64,000 nucleotides of DNA from Mycobacterium sp. GA-0227b (GCF_001499855.1 NZ_LQIK01000032.1:245791-309790); one strand, 5' to 3'. Numbered from the stretch's first letter, positions 1 to 9,148 are shown. Notes: generated by a model from the letters alone, not told the origin. A program made the numbers and translations.

Positions 1-84
1 TTGCAGGTAGGCGTTTGCGGGCGGCGCAAAGCCGAGATCGATGAGGCTGTGCTCCAAGGGCACGCCGCAATGTCGGCACTTCAT
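1..84 (-). CDS. Sugar C-methyltransferase, N-terminal fragment (runs off the window)
   Basis: Twenty-eight codons are visible, from an ATG at 84 read leftwards to the window edge. The peptide begins MKCRHCGVPLEHSLIDLGFA and continues PPANAYLQ. This is the N-terminal zinc-binding signature (Cys-x2-Cys, then D-L-G and N-A-Y) of SAM-dependent methyltransferases that C-methylate NDP-4-keto-6-deoxysugars (TylC3/NovU type). The ATG overlaps the TGA of the preceding epimerase gene by four bases, so the two are probably translationally coupled. In a CDP-sugar operon this points to a methyl-branched 6-deoxyhexose. The catalytic domain lies outside the window, so the family call rests on the N-terminus and context alone. 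Confidence 0.7.
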   Translation of the reverse strand, partial: MKCRHCGVPLEHSLIDLGFAPPANAYLQ

Positions 85-632
85 AACGCAATCGCGGTGA
101 AATCGGCGCTCAGCATTGGATGGGCCCGGTCACGAGGTGACAGATCCTGCGGCGGCAACGGCCAGGTGATGGCGAGTCTTGGGTCGTCGTGACGAAGGCC
201 GCCTTCGGATGGTGGGTGGTAGAAGGCTGTGTGCAGGTACAGCAATTCGCTCGCGGGCTCCAAGGCCTGAAAGCCGTGGGCGAAACCCTCCGGTATCACC
301 AGCATTTTCGCGTCATCTTGCGCCAATTCCTCGGCGTGCCAATGCAAGAACGTGGGCGAACCGGCGCGCAGATCCACCGCGACATCCCAGACTCGGCCGC
401 GCAGGCACCGGATCATCTTCATTTCCGCGTGTGGTGGCCTTTGGAAGTGCAGGCCGCGCACGGCGCCGGCGTGGCTGGTTGTGGAGTGGTTGATCTGTGC
501 GATCTGGCGGTCGCCCAGCAGGGGCTGAAGTTCCTCAGCGCAGAACAGGCGGACGAAGGTGCCGCGGTTGTCCCGGTGGCACAACGACTGGACGATCTTC
601 AGACCGGCCAGTGGGGTATCGAGGATCTTCAT
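81..632 (-). CDS. RmlC/RfbC-like NDP-4-keto-6-deoxysugar epimerase
   Basis: This 183-residue protein of the dTDP-4-dehydrorhamnose 3,5-epimerase cupin family has about the usual length (180-200). Visible family features are V-R-G-L-H-F-Q (residues 58-64, with the catalytic-base histidine), the following K-M-I-R-C-L-R-G-R-V-W-D strand, P-E-G-F-A-H-G-F, the tyrosine segment Y-L-H-T-A-F-Y, and a C-terminal D-D-P-R-L-A-I-T-W-P. Its ATG overlaps the TGA of the dehydratase gene by four bases, and its own TGA overlaps the next methyltransferase start. The upstream partners make CDP-4-keto-6-deoxyglucose, so the substrate is probably a CDP sugar, not dTDP-rhamnose precursors. Whether it epimerises C3, C5 or both cannot be read from the sequence. 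Confidence 0.88.
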   Translation of the reverse strand: MKILDTPLAGLKIVQSLCHRDNRGTFVRLFCAEELQPLLGDRQIAQINHSTTSHAGAVRGLHFQRPPHAEMKMIRCLRGRVWDVAVDLRAGSPTFLHWHAEELAQDDAKMLVIPEGFAHGFQALEPASELLYLHTAFYHPPSEGGLRHDDPRLAITWPLPPQDLSPRDRAHPMLSADFTAIAL

Positions 633-1704
633 ACTCTCGCCCAGTCCAGGCCTGCGTTGGCGGCATCGGCGACATAGGCGGCCAGTTCGTCAGCGCTCGA
701 CACTTCACCGCCTTCCAGCAATCGGTGATACCAGTTGGCCGTGCGGTGGACCGCTGTCTCGATATTCCAGACGGGACGCCATCCCAGATGCCTCTTCGCC
801 TTGGCGCTGTCGAGTTGTAGCAAGCCCGCCTCGTGTGGTTGGGGATCGGATGAGACTTGCCACCGAAGCTGTGGCCACGTGCGAGCAAGGTCTCGGAGCA
901 GCTGCTCGACCGTACGATTTCCGTCCCCGTCGGGGCCGAAGTTCCAAGCATCGGCACAAGTGTTGTCGCCGGCCAGGAGCCGCTGGCCAAGTAGTAGATA
1001 GCCGCTGAGGCAATCCAGCACATGTTGCCAGGGGCGCGTGGCATGCGGCGAGCGTATGACCAGTGGTTCGTTGGCGAGTACCGAACGTACTAGGTCGGGA
1101 ATCAGTCGGTCCTCAGACCAGTCGCCGCCGCCAATCACGTTGCCGCCCCGAGCGGTTGCGACCAGCGGAGCCGACGGGCGTTGCGACAGCGCGGTTCGGT
1201 AGCTCGCGGCCACCAGCTCGGCGCCGGCCTTCGACGCACTGTAGGGGTCCTGACCTCCGAGCCGGTCTTGTTCTCGGTAGGCCCAAGGCCATTCGCGATT
1301 CTCGTAGCACTTGTCGGTCGTGACGACTACCACGGCACGCACGTCTGGCGTGTGCTGGGCGGCCTCGAGCACATGTACCGTGCCCATCACATTGGTGGCC
1401 CAAGTGGTGACTGGCTCGCGGTAGGAACGACGGACCAGCGGCTGGGCAGCCAAGTGGAAAACAATCTCCGGCCGCTCCGCGGCGAAAACCCTACGGACGG
1501 CTGCTTCGTCGCGAATGTCGATGCGATGATCGTCGATGGCCAGCTTCAACAGCTCCCAATGGCTGGGCTCGGACGATGGGTCCATAGCCAGCCCGGAGAC
1601 GCGAGCGCCGAGCGCGTGCAGCCACAGACACAACCAACTGCCCTTGAAGCCCGTATGGCCAGTGACCAGGACCCGGCGCCCGCGATAAGCAGTTCCGAAA
1701 GCGT

Positions 1705-1717
<13 letters not shown>
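629..1717 (-). CDS. ddhB: CDP-glucose 4,6-dehydratase
   Basis: This is a 362-residue extended short-chain dehydrogenase. It has an N-terminal NAD-binding G-H-T-G-F-K-G loop (RVLVTGHTGFKGSWLCLW), an F-H-L-A-A-Q-P-L-V strand and the Y-S-A-S-K active-site pair (YxxxK). It converts CDP-glucose to CDP-4-keto-6-deoxyglucose. The reading frame stays open upstream to 1861, but I choose the ATG at 1717: it leaves the usual family N-terminus (MLALNAFGTAYRGRRVLVTG) and overlaps the cytidylyltransferase stop by only 13 bases. The stop overlaps the next ATG by four bases. Sequence features and the ddhA neighbour favour CDP-glucose over dTDP-glucose (RmlB) specificity. Confidence 0.9.
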
Positions 1718-2474
<757 letters not shown>

Positions 2475-2478
<4 letters not shown>

Positions 2479-3338
2479 CGGACTTGCCTATGTTTGCGGT
2501 TATACGAATCCAAGCGGTTCCTCGGCCGATCTGTTAATCCGGCGGAGTACCTCGAGTCCCCTTCGACTATCACCGTCATATACCCAAAAATATCTGCCGG
2601 AATGTTGTTCGAGTATTTTTCGACAAGGTGCCGAATCAGAATGAACGATCCCAGTCTCTCCGAGAGAAATCCGACCGCCCTTATCTGGAAAGCGTTGTAT
2701 TTCTTCACACGACTGCCATATCGATTGAGAAACTCCCTGCCCAGAAGTTCGATACTCGACAACGTTTGCACTAACCACCCCTTGGGATAGATGCCGAGTT
2801 CAATGCCGCCAGGAATGAAGTGCTTTGCCGCCAAGAATTCCGACGCGGACTGTGAATCAAGTATGCCCATCTCAACCGCGAGGGATGTGTAATCGAGAAT
2901 ATCTTGCCGGCGATGAACCGCTGCGTAATGACCGAGTATCGAATTCTTGACGTGCAGAGGCTGCGCGATCAGAAATTCATGCTCAGCTCTCGGGATGAAT
3001 ACTGATAGCTCGGCTGCCCTTCCAAAGTTCTCGAGGTTCAGCTCCCTGAGAGTTGGGAATTTATAAGACTCCAGCCCTTCCGCAGAAGGCAGGATTCTCT
3101 TCCTGTAATTGGAAATTTCAATGAAGTCAGCGTCGCTGGAGAACCGCTGGATCGCGATCGGCAAGACGTATGTTCCTGCGGCGCCATACGCTATCGGTCT
3201 TGCCTCGTGCCAGAACCGATCAAGTTGGCTTACATGAACCACAGATTCGGATCGGAAATCCCCAAGTGCGATGCAATGGTCATACCAGTCTTCAGGCAGT
3301 AAAGGCCTCTTATGGCTAATGCAGTATCTGTCGATCAT
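2475..3338 (-). CDS. Unknown protein with distant DUF4422-like pattern (possible glycosyltransferase)
   Basis: This 287-residue protein has no signal peptide or clear membrane segment. I do not recognise it with certainty. Scattered landmarks resemble DUF4422 polysaccharide-cluster proteins: I-S-N-Y-R-K-R in the first third (family: HYRRYF-like), a central H-Y-A-A-V-H-R-R-Q-D, and a C-terminal Q-I-R-A-V-G-F-L-S-E-R-L block like the family's Q-x-R-x2-GFLSERL. Base composition is clearly lower in GC than the flanking genes, and its codons end in A/T far more often, suggesting horizontal acquisition. It is the first gene of the tightly overlapping sugar operon (its TGA overlaps the ddhA ATG), so a role in sugar transfer or modification is plausible but inferred. 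Confidence 0.5.
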
Positions 3339-3717
3339 GGGTGTGAGTCAGGCCCTGCGGATAGGCTTCCGGAGATTTCCCACCCGCTGCTCCCTGCGAT
3401 GCGCGCGCGGAAACCCAGCAGTTCTCGGTCAGCGATACTACGAGAGTCTACGGCTGCCACTGGGCGATATCTTTCCGCGTTCTAGGTACTTGAGCACCAC
3501 AGTATACCAAGGACAATTCTCCGAGAACTAGCCTGACCCATTTCCCTCCGAACCAGTTGAGATCACAATTGCTCAGCGAATGCTTTCCGCAATTTGTACT
3601 CATGAACTATCTGTTTAGATCAAGTCGCTGTGACCTCCACTCTTGACGTTACTGACCACGTCGATCGACTCGGAGGATCGGAGATATTGGAAATGGAGAG
3701 ATTACGATGATGACCAC
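3339..3717. other. Intergenic region upstream of the sugar operon
   Basis: This is about 380 bp without a convincing gene, between the O-methyltransferase stop and the start of the low-GC gene. It is AT-richer than its surroundings. On the minus strand there is a TATACT hexamer (complement of 3501-3506) that could be a -10 element for the sugar operon, but no good -35 sits at the expected distance. A perfect 11-bp palindrome (TTCTCCGAGAA) lies just upstream of it. I see no convincing terminator. Confidence 0.4.
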
Positions 3718-4440
3718 TCAGGACCGGTCGGTGCCTCGCGCCAAGTCTCCAGCGGCGCGGCGCGCAACGACGAGGTGACCACCTCGGAAGTTGGCTATGT
3801 TGGTGGCGACCTGGTAGTGGCCACGCACGGCATCGATCAACGCGCTGACGCAATCGGTGAGCGATAAGCCGTTGTACAACGACCAATAGTCACAATAAAC
3901 GTCTCCCAAAACGTAAACGCCACTGCTGCTCAACGCATTTTCGAACAGGCAGTGGAAAGAATCCACCATACGTGAACTCGTTTGGCTTCCGGCATCGATG
4001 ATGACATCGAACGGGCCGAATTCTGCGGCCACTTCTCTCAGGAAAGACAGATAATGCTCACCGCCGATGCGGACGTGAACGCTTCCTGAATCGGCGATTC
4101 TCAACAACTTTGAGTCAATGTCAATTCCAACGATAAGCGAATCGGGGTGAAGGTATTCCTGCCACATCTGTAGCGAGTCTCCGTAGAAGCTGCCGATCTC
4201 CAACATCCTGATCGGGCTGGTTCGGATGTCGCTACCTTCGTAGATCGGCAAGTAGTGCGACAACTTATGGACTCTCGGAGCGCGGTCGATTACCTCGGCC
4301 ATCTCACTGTGCAGCTCGGTGTCCACAGTCGACCAAGTGGTCACTGAAGCGAGATCTCGCCCCAGCGCTCTCAACATTCTGCGTACGCCTCCGTAGCGGC
4401 TGCGCCGCGCGATGGGCGAATACTTCAGAATGACCTTCAC
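3718..4440 (-). CDS. MycE/Rmt-like sugar O-methyltransferase relative with altered catalytic motifs
   Basis: This is a 240-residue class I methyltransferase resembling the GPL rhamnosyl O-methyltransferases and macrolide-sugar MycE/TylE. Family landmarks are L-S-H-Y-L-P-I-Y-E, the SAM loop L-E-I-G-S-F-Y-G-D-S-L-Q-M-W, and I-V-G-I-D-I-D. The frame is open up to 4647, but the extra 69 residues look non-coding and would fill the divergent promoter region, so I choose GTG at 4440. Oddity: the usual D-D-G-S-H motif (metal-binding Asp and general-base His) reads D-A-G-S-Q, and the usual V-E-D following strand reads L-G-D. Activity may therefore be lost or changed. It is transcribed away from the acyltransferase and towards the sugar operon. 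Confidence 0.72.
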   Translation of the reverse strand: MKVILKYSPIARRSRYGGVRRMLRALGRDLASVTTWSTVDTELHSEMAEVIDRAPRVHKLSHYLPIYEGSDIRTSPIRMLEIGSFYGDSLQMWQEYLHPDSLIVGIDIDSKLLRIADSGSVHVRIGGEHYLSFLREVAAEFGPFDVIIDAGSQTSSRMVDSFHCLFENALSSSGVYVLGDVYCDYWSLYNGLSLTDCVSALIDAVRGHYQVATNIANFRGGHLVVARRAAGDLARGTDRS

Positions 4441-4646
4441 AATAGGCAGCCTGTCATTCGCAGTGTTCAGATGCCGGTGGTATGGCTCGCTGCGATGGAG
4501 TGTAGGGCGGGGGTTCCTGATGGTAACGGTAGATCTGGCAAGCTCAGAACGAACAGCTCTACATCGCCATGTGTGCCGTAGCTCATCGGCACATGTTTCG
4601 CAGCGGTGTACCGCTTCGAAGAAGTCGTCGGAAGTACTGTACGACA

Positions 4647-5984
4647 ATGGAGAACGTACTCGATCCGCTTGACCAGTTCACGTTTGACGCTGAGCGAGCG
4701 ACGGGAGTCGCGTCGATCCCCCACCCTTTCTGGGTGTACAACCGCCCGGTCGACATCGACGGTCTGCGGAAGTTTCAGCATCACCTTCGGAAGGGATTGC
4801 TAGCGCGCCGCATCCAACCGTCACCACTGCCGTTCGGCCGCCACCGCTGGGTATCAGCTGAGGGTCCATCTGACATTGAGATTGTCGCGACGCCTCGCCC
4901 GCGTGAAGAGCTCGACGCCTGGTTCGAGGAGCAGGCCACCACTCGAATCGATCCCGAGCATGGACCGGGATGGCATCTTGCGGTGCTGCCCTTCACCGAC
5001 GGCGGCGCGGCGGTGAGTATGGTCATCTCGCACTGCATCACCGACGGAATCGGGCTTTTCACGGCGATTGCGGATGCGGCGGAAGGCCGCGATGCCCCGA
5101 TCAGCTGGCCTGCTGCTGGGTCGCGCCGGCGGTGGCAGGCTCTGCGCGAGGACGCCGGTCAGGCCGTGCGCGACATTCCCGCTCTCGGCCGCGGCGCCGT
5201 TGCCGCGGTGCGGCTGGCCCGGCGTGCCAGCCGCGAGGCTGCCGGAGCCGCGTCGTCGACCAGACCGCTTAAGCTGCCCACTGGCGCCGACGAACCCGTC
5301 ACGCCCTCCGTGGCAACGGCTTTCGTCAACGTCGACAAGTGGGATGCTCGTGCCGACGCGCTCGGCGGGACCAGCAACGCGTTGCTTGCGGGATTGGCGG
5401 CCAACCTGGCCCAGCGAAAGGGTCGGGTCACCGCAGACGGCTCAGTTCTCATGAAGCTGCTGGTCAACGAGCGCGTCGCCGGTGATACGCGCGCCAACGC
5501 GATCAGCAGTCTCACGGTCACCGTCGACCCCGCTTCTGCGACGACAGACCTGCGCGAGACCCGGGCCGCAGTCAAGAAAGCGCTGACCAGCCACCAGGAG
5601 TTGCGCGGCGACGAGCGGGCGGTGATGTCCTTCGTTCCCTTGTTGGGCCTGTTGCCCAAGCGGCTTGTCAGGCTCTTCGACAAGACCGTCGTCGTATCCA
5701 GCATGGGGGCGGTCGAACCGGCTGTCATCCGGCCAGACGGCACGGATGCCGACCTCTTCGGCGCGAGGGTTTCCTATCCGACCGTCAGCAAAGCGTTGAT
5801 GGACAGCATGGGCGGAGTGCTGTACGTGTTGTCGGCAACTACGCAGCGGCAGGTCTCCGTCACGGTCACCGCTTATGAGCCTGGCTGTACCAACTCGAAT
5901 GAATCTCTGCGACAAGATCTTTCGAGCGCCCTGAACGACTTCTCGCTCACTGGCACGTATATCGGCGTGCCCCCAACCGCGTAA
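4647..5984 (+). CDS. PapA/WS-DGAT-like acyltransferase (condensation-fold)
   Basis: This 445-residue protein has the condensation-domain (chloramphenicol acetyltransferase-like) fold. The catalytic H-x3-D-G is present as H-C-I-T-D-G around residue 132, in a V-S-M-V-I-S-H-C context. The N-terminus (MENVLDPLDQFTFDAERATG) and a C-terminal D-L-F-G-A-R-V-S-Y-P pattern fit mycobacterial O-acyltransferases of the PapA or wax-ester-synthase kind. I chose the ATG at 4647 over an upstream in-frame ATG because the additional 26 residues are not family-like; a GGAAG lies about 12 bases upstream. It is the first gene of the run leading through two glycosyltransferases to the NRPS, so it probably acylates the sugar or a peptide hydroxyl. 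Substrate is not predictable. Confidence 0.72.
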   Translation: MENVLDPLDQFTFDAERATGVASIPHPFWVYNRPVDIDGLRKFQHHLRKGLLARRIQPSPLPFGRHRWVSAEGPSDIEIVATPRPREELDAWFEEQATTRIDPEHGPGWHLAVLPFTDGGAAVSMVISHCITDGIGLFTAIADAAEGRDAPISWPAAGSRRRWQALREDAGQAVRDIPALGRGAVAAVRLARRASREAAGAASSTRPLKLPTGADEPVTPSVATAFVNVDKWDARADALGGTSNALLAGLAANLAQRKGRVTADGSVLMKLLVNERVAGDTRANAISSLTVTVDPASATTDLRETRAAVKKALTSHQELRGDERAVMSFVPLLGLLPKRLVRLFDKTVVVSSMGAVEPAVIRPDGTDADLFGARVSYPTVSKALMDSMGGVLYVLSATTQRQVSVTVTAYEPGCTNSNESLRQDLSSALNDFSLTGTYIGVPPTA

Positions 5985-6078
5985 CAGGGGACGAACCAGC
6001 GAGGTCGTCAATATATTGCCGTATGTTCGAAGACCCGGGCGAGAAACCGCGCGGAGTAGTGAAAGGCCAAGACCTGCG

Positions 6079-7347
6079 ATGAAGTTCGTGCTGGCATGTT
6101 ATGGAACTCGCGGCGATGTCGAGCCCTGCGCCGCCGTCGGCCGTGAGCTGCTGCGCAGAGGGCACGACGTGCGCACGGCCGTAGCGCCTGACCTGCTTGG
6201 CTTCGCCGAATCGGCTGGGCTCCCGGCGGTTACTTATGGACCGGACGCGCGGAAGTGGCAAGACCTGCACCGCGACGTGTTGACGCATATGTCCCGCAAG
6301 TTCTGGAAGGTCCCGGAGCTGGTCAGGTTGGTGCGCCAAGATCGAGAACTCTTCGACCAGTGCTGGGACGACACCCGCACGACGCTGATGTCGCTGGCGG
6401 ACGGCGCCGATCTGCTGCTCACCGTGGTGATCGCCGAGCAGGTCGCCGCGAACATCGCTGAGTACTACGACATTCCGCTGGCCACGCTGCACACCGTCCC
6501 GATGCGGGCCAACGGTCAGCTCATTCCGGTCCTGCCGGCGCCGCTGGCCTGGTCCGCAATGACGGTGTCCGAGTGGCTGGGTTGGCCTGCCGTGAAAAGG
6601 CTCGAGGACGCACAGCGGCGCGAACTGGGATTACCCAAGGTGATGGGTCCCGCGTCGCGACGGATTGCCGAGCGCGGATCGCTGGAAATCCAGGCCTATG
6701 ACGAGGTGTGTTTCCCCGGGCTGGCTGCCGAATGGGCGAAATTCGGCGGCCAGCGCCCCTTCGTCGGCGCGCTGGCGACAGAGTTGGCGACGGATGCAGA
6801 CGAGGAGGTCGCCTCGTGGATTGCCGCGGGAACACCGCCGATTCTGTTTGGCTTCGGCAGCACGCTGGTCAAGTCTCCCGCCGATACGGTCGCCATGATC
6901 AGCGCGGCCTGCGCGGAGTTGGGCGAGCGGGCATTGATTTGCTCCGGCGCCACCGACTTCAGCCAGGTGGCACATTCGGACCATGTCAAGGTCGTCGGCG
7001 CAGTCTCGTACGCCGCCACCTTTTCCGCCTGCCGCGCTGTGGTACACCACGGTGGCGCGGGGACCACGGCCGTCGGACTACGCAGTGGAGTCCCCACGTT
7101 GGTCCTTTCGACGTGGGGCGATCAAACGATCTGGGGGACGAGGATCAAACAACTCAAAGTGGGTACCGCACGGCGCTTTTCGGCAACCACCCGGGAGTCA
7201 CTCGTCGAAGACCTGCGCACCATCCTCGCCCCGGAATGCCTCGCCCGGGCCCGCGAACTCGCGACTCGAATGAGCAAACCCGCCGAAAGCGTCACGGCGG
7301 CGGCTGATCTGATGGAGAACTTTGCGCGCACCCGCCGTATCGGCTGA
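6079..7347 (+). CDS. GPL-type glycosyltransferase (GT1 family), first copy
   Basis: This 422-residue GT-B enzyme of the UGT/vancomycin GtfB class is the type used for GPL glycosylation. It starts MKFVLACYGTRGDVEPCAAV, the classic N-terminal G-S/T-R-G-D-V-x-P acceptor-domain motif. The C-terminal donor-binding signature is V-V-H-H-G-G-A-G-T-T, followed by G-V-P-T-L-V-L-S-T-W-G-D-Q. An upstream in-frame start at 6016 is rejected because the family N-terminus begins at 6079, preceded by GAAAGG. It is 94 bp downstream of the acyltransferase. It most likely transfers a 6-deoxyhexose to a peptide hydroxyl (for example threonine) or to a preceding sugar. Confidence 0.87.
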   Translation: MKFVLACYGTRGDVEPCAAVGRELLRRGHDVRTAVAPDLLGFAESAGLPAVTYGPDARKWQDLHRDVLTHMSRKFWKVPELVRLVRQDRELFDQCWDDTRTTLMSLADGADLLLTVVIAEQVAANIAEYYDIPLATLHTVPMRANGQLIPVLPAPLAWSAMTVSEWLGWPAVKRLEDAQRRELGLPKVMGPASRRIAERGSLEIQAYDEVCFPGLAAEWAKFGGQRPFVGALATELATDADEEVASWIAAGTPPILFGFGSTLVKSPADTVAMISAACAELGERALICSGATDFSQVAHSDHVKVVGAVSYAATFSACRAVVHHGGAGTTAVGLRSGVPTLVLSTWGDQTIWGTRIKQLKVGTARRFSATTRESLVEDLRTILAPECLARARELATRMSKPAESVTAAADLMENFARTRRIG

Positions 7348-7415
7348 TCGGCAGCGGCCATCGGTTAAACTTCGGCCGCTGAACGGGGGCCGAAGCTGAG
7401 AGGCAAGGATCCGCG

Positions 7416-8684
7416 ATGAAGTTCGCGTTGGCATCCTATGGAAGTCGTGGCGATGTCGAGCCTTGCGTCGCCATCGGCCGAGAGTTGCAGCGTCGGGGCC
7501 ACGACGTCCGCATAGCCGCGCCGCCTGATCTGGTGCGCTTCGTCGAATCGGTTGGGCTGGCGGCGGTCCCGTACGGACCGGATGTGCAGGCCATCCTGGG
7601 AGCGCACCGCGAATTCTGGACGTACTTCTTCCGCAACTTCTGGAAAGTGCGACAGCTGATTCAGATGCGACGCGAAATCGCGAACCCCGTGATCCAGCGT
7701 TGGGACGAGATCGGCGCCACGCTGACCTCACTGGCGGACTGGGCCGACGCGTTGGTCACCGGCGTGAACTTCGAGCAACCCGCCGCCAATGTCGCGGAGC
7801 GCTACGGCATTCCGCTGGCCACGGTGCATCTCTTTCCGATGCGGGCCAACAGCCACTTCCTGTCGTTCCTGCCGGCGGCGTTGGGCCGCTCAACGATGAA
7901 AATGTACGAGTGGCTGGGATGGCGCGCGGCCAAGAAGCTCGACGACACACAGCGCCGCGAACTACGTCTACCGAAGGCCACCGGCCCCTTGCCGCAGCGG
8001 ATCACCGAACACGGATGGCTGGAAATCCAAGCCTACGACGAGGCGTGCTTTCCCGGGCTGGCCGCCGAATGGGCCGAATTTGGTGGTCAACGGCCATTTG
8101 TCGGCGCGCTGGTGTTGGACTTGCCGAGCGATGCCGACGAGGATGTGGCGTCGTGGATTTCGGCGGGACCACCACCTATTTTCTTCGGCTTCGGCAGCGT
8201 GGGGGTGGAGTCTCCGGCCGACACTCTCGAGATGATCAGCTCGGTCTGTGCGCAATTGGGCGAGCGGGCGTTGGTGTGCTCCGCTGGATCCGACTTCACC
8301 GACGTCTCCCCTCCTGAGCACGTCAAGGTGGTGGACACGATGAATTACGCGGCCGCTTTTCCGGCTTGCCGCGCGTTGGTGCACCACGGTGGCACCGGCA
8401 CCACGTCGATCGGTCTGCGCGCTGGCGTCCCGACGCTGATCCTTTCAACGGACATCGACCAGACACTCTGGGGATCTCGGGTGAAGCGGCTGAAGGTGGG
8501 CACCGCCCGTCGCTTGTCGCGTACCACGCGCGAATCGCTGGTGGCGGATCTGCGCACTGTCCTCACCGCGGAGTCCGTCACCCGGGCCCGCGAAGTCGCC
8601 ACCCAGATGACCAACACCGCCGAAAGCGTCGCGGCCGCCGCCGATCTCATCGAGAAGCTCGCCGGCCCCGGGCTCGATGAGTGA
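7416..8684 (+). CDS. GPL-type glycosyltransferase (GT1 family), second copy
   Basis: At 422 residues this has exactly the same length as the gene before it and is clearly similar throughout, so the pair arose by tandem duplication. It starts MKFALASYGSRGDVEPCVAI; the donor motif is L-V-H-H-G-G-T-G-T-T followed by G-V-P-T-L-I-L-S-T-D-I-D-Q. Differences concentrate in the acceptor half (residues 50-150) and in the donor loop (W-G-D-Q in copy one, D-I-D-Q in copy two), consistent with a different acceptor or sugar. A GAGAGGCAAGGA sequence precedes the ATG. It is 68 bp downstream of copy one and probably co-transcribed with it. Confidence 0.87.
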   Translation: MKFALASYGSRGDVEPCVAIGRELQRRGHDVRIAAPPDLVRFVESVGLAAVPYGPDVQAILGAHREFWTYFFRNFWKVRQLIQMRREIANPVIQRWDEIGATLTSLADWADALVTGVNFEQPAANVAERYGIPLATVHLFPMRANSHFLSFLPAALGRSTMKMYEWLGWRAAKKLDDTQRRELRLPKATGPLPQRITEHGWLEIQAYDEACFPGLAAEWAEFGGQRPFVGALVLDLPSDADEDVASWISAGPPPIFFGFGSVGVESPADTLEMISSVCAQLGERALVCSAGSDFTDVSPPEHVKVVDTMNYAAAFPACRALVHHGGTGTTSIGLRAGVPTLILSTDIDQTLWGSRVKRLKVGTARRLSRTTRESLVADLRTVLTAESVTRAREVATQMTNTAESVAAAADLIEKLAGPGLDE

Positions 8685-8803
8685 TGCCGGTCCTCGTCTT
8701 CGAGGCCACGCCTGTCCGCTCAGCGAATCTCCGCAAACAGCAATCCTTCGTTGCAGGTCGCAGGACCGCAGGCCTACCAGCGAACCTTTGCCGCCGCACA
8801 TCG
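8685..8803. other. Spacer after the glycosyltransferases
   Basis: No gene is visible. A short hairpin (5-bp stem, CCTCG/CGAGG, 8692-8705) lies six bases after the glycosyltransferase stop and could be a weak terminator, so the NRPS need not share the upstream transcript. Confidence 0.3.
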
Positions 8804-8863
8804 TGACAGAGCCTGCCATATTAAATGGCAGATACTGCCACATAAAAATGGCAGATCCTGTCA
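8804..8863. promoter_or_regulatory. Array of three 15-bp palindromic operator-like boxes
   Basis: Three copies of TGRCAG-N3-CTGYCA lie at 8804-8818, 8826-8840 and 8849-8863: TGACAG-agc-CTGCCA, TGGCAG-ata-CTGCCA and TGGCAG-atc-CTGTCA. The middle copy is a perfect inverted repeat, and the outer two are mirror images of one another at the variable base. Centres are 22 and 23 bp apart, about two helical turns, so a dimeric regulator could bind the same face at all three. The intervening DNA is AT-rich. The array ends 13 bp before a -35-like hexamer, a position typical of an activator or cooperative regulator of the NRPS. The cognate factor is not in the window. Confidence 0.7.
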
Positions 8864-8876
8864 GAATTAATCAAAA

Positions 8877-8904
8877 TTGACTTCCGCGAAAGCGCGCATA
8901 GGCT
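8877..8904 (+). promoter_or_regulatory. Candidate sigma-A-type promoter for the NRPS
   Basis: TTGACT (8877-8882), a 16-bp spacer, then TAGGCT (8899-8904), which fits the mycobacterial TAnnnT -10 pattern. It would start transcription near 8911, about 34 bases before the MbtH-like frame and 234 before the NRPS start codon. It is directly downstream of the palindrome array. Prediction from sequence only. Confidence 0.45.
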
Positions 8905-8944
8905 TGGCAGGACTTTAGTAGCGTCCCCTACCTACGTCGACTAA

Positions 8945-9148
8945 TTGCGGTGGCGAACTGCTGGCGGGAACCGAGCCCGAGGCAGTAGCCACCATGTAGT
9001 CGTGGCTAACGATGAGGAGCAGTACAGCTTGAGACCGACCTTCGCTAATGCACACAGCACCAAGCATTTGAGCTACGAAAAGACCTCGACCAAGACGCCG
9101 CTGAGGAGTTCGCGCGAGAGGCTGGCACTGGGCCTGACTGACGAGTGA
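8945..9148 (+). pseudogene. Degenerate MbtH-like remnant
   Basis: This open frame (67 codons from a TTG) carries recognisable MbtH family pieces: V-V-V-A-N-D-E-E-Q-Y-S-L-R-P-T-F-A-N-A, then L-S-Y-E-K-T and a C-terminal S-S-R-E-R-L-A-L-G. Intact MbtH proteins read NDEEQYSLWPxF, then P-x-G-W, a linker, and S-L-R-E-R. Here the first conserved tryptophan is arginine, and the segment with the P-x-G-W tryptophan is missing through an in-frame deletion of roughly 15 codons. Both tryptophans contact A domains, so function is doubtful. The TGA overlaps the NRPS GTG (GTGA), the arrangement expected of a real mbtH-NRPS pair. A divergent functional protein cannot be fully excluded, since the frame is free of stops. 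Confidence 0.68.

Noticed and set aside
3509..3530. Palindrome TTCTCCGAGAA considered as an SOS or regulator box
   Set aside because: Does not match the mycobacterial LexA consensus and occurs once; too short to support a claim.
3706..3768. Plus-strand ATG with GGAGAG upstream near 3706 opening a short frame (M-M-T-T-Q-D-R-S-V)
   Set aside because: Ends after about 20 codons and overlaps the 3' end of the minus-strand methyltransferase; no homology seen. At most a relic.
4441..4647. 69-residue N-terminal extension of the O-methyltransferase
   Set aside because: Not family-like, and would occupy the whole divergent promoter region and abut the acyltransferase start.
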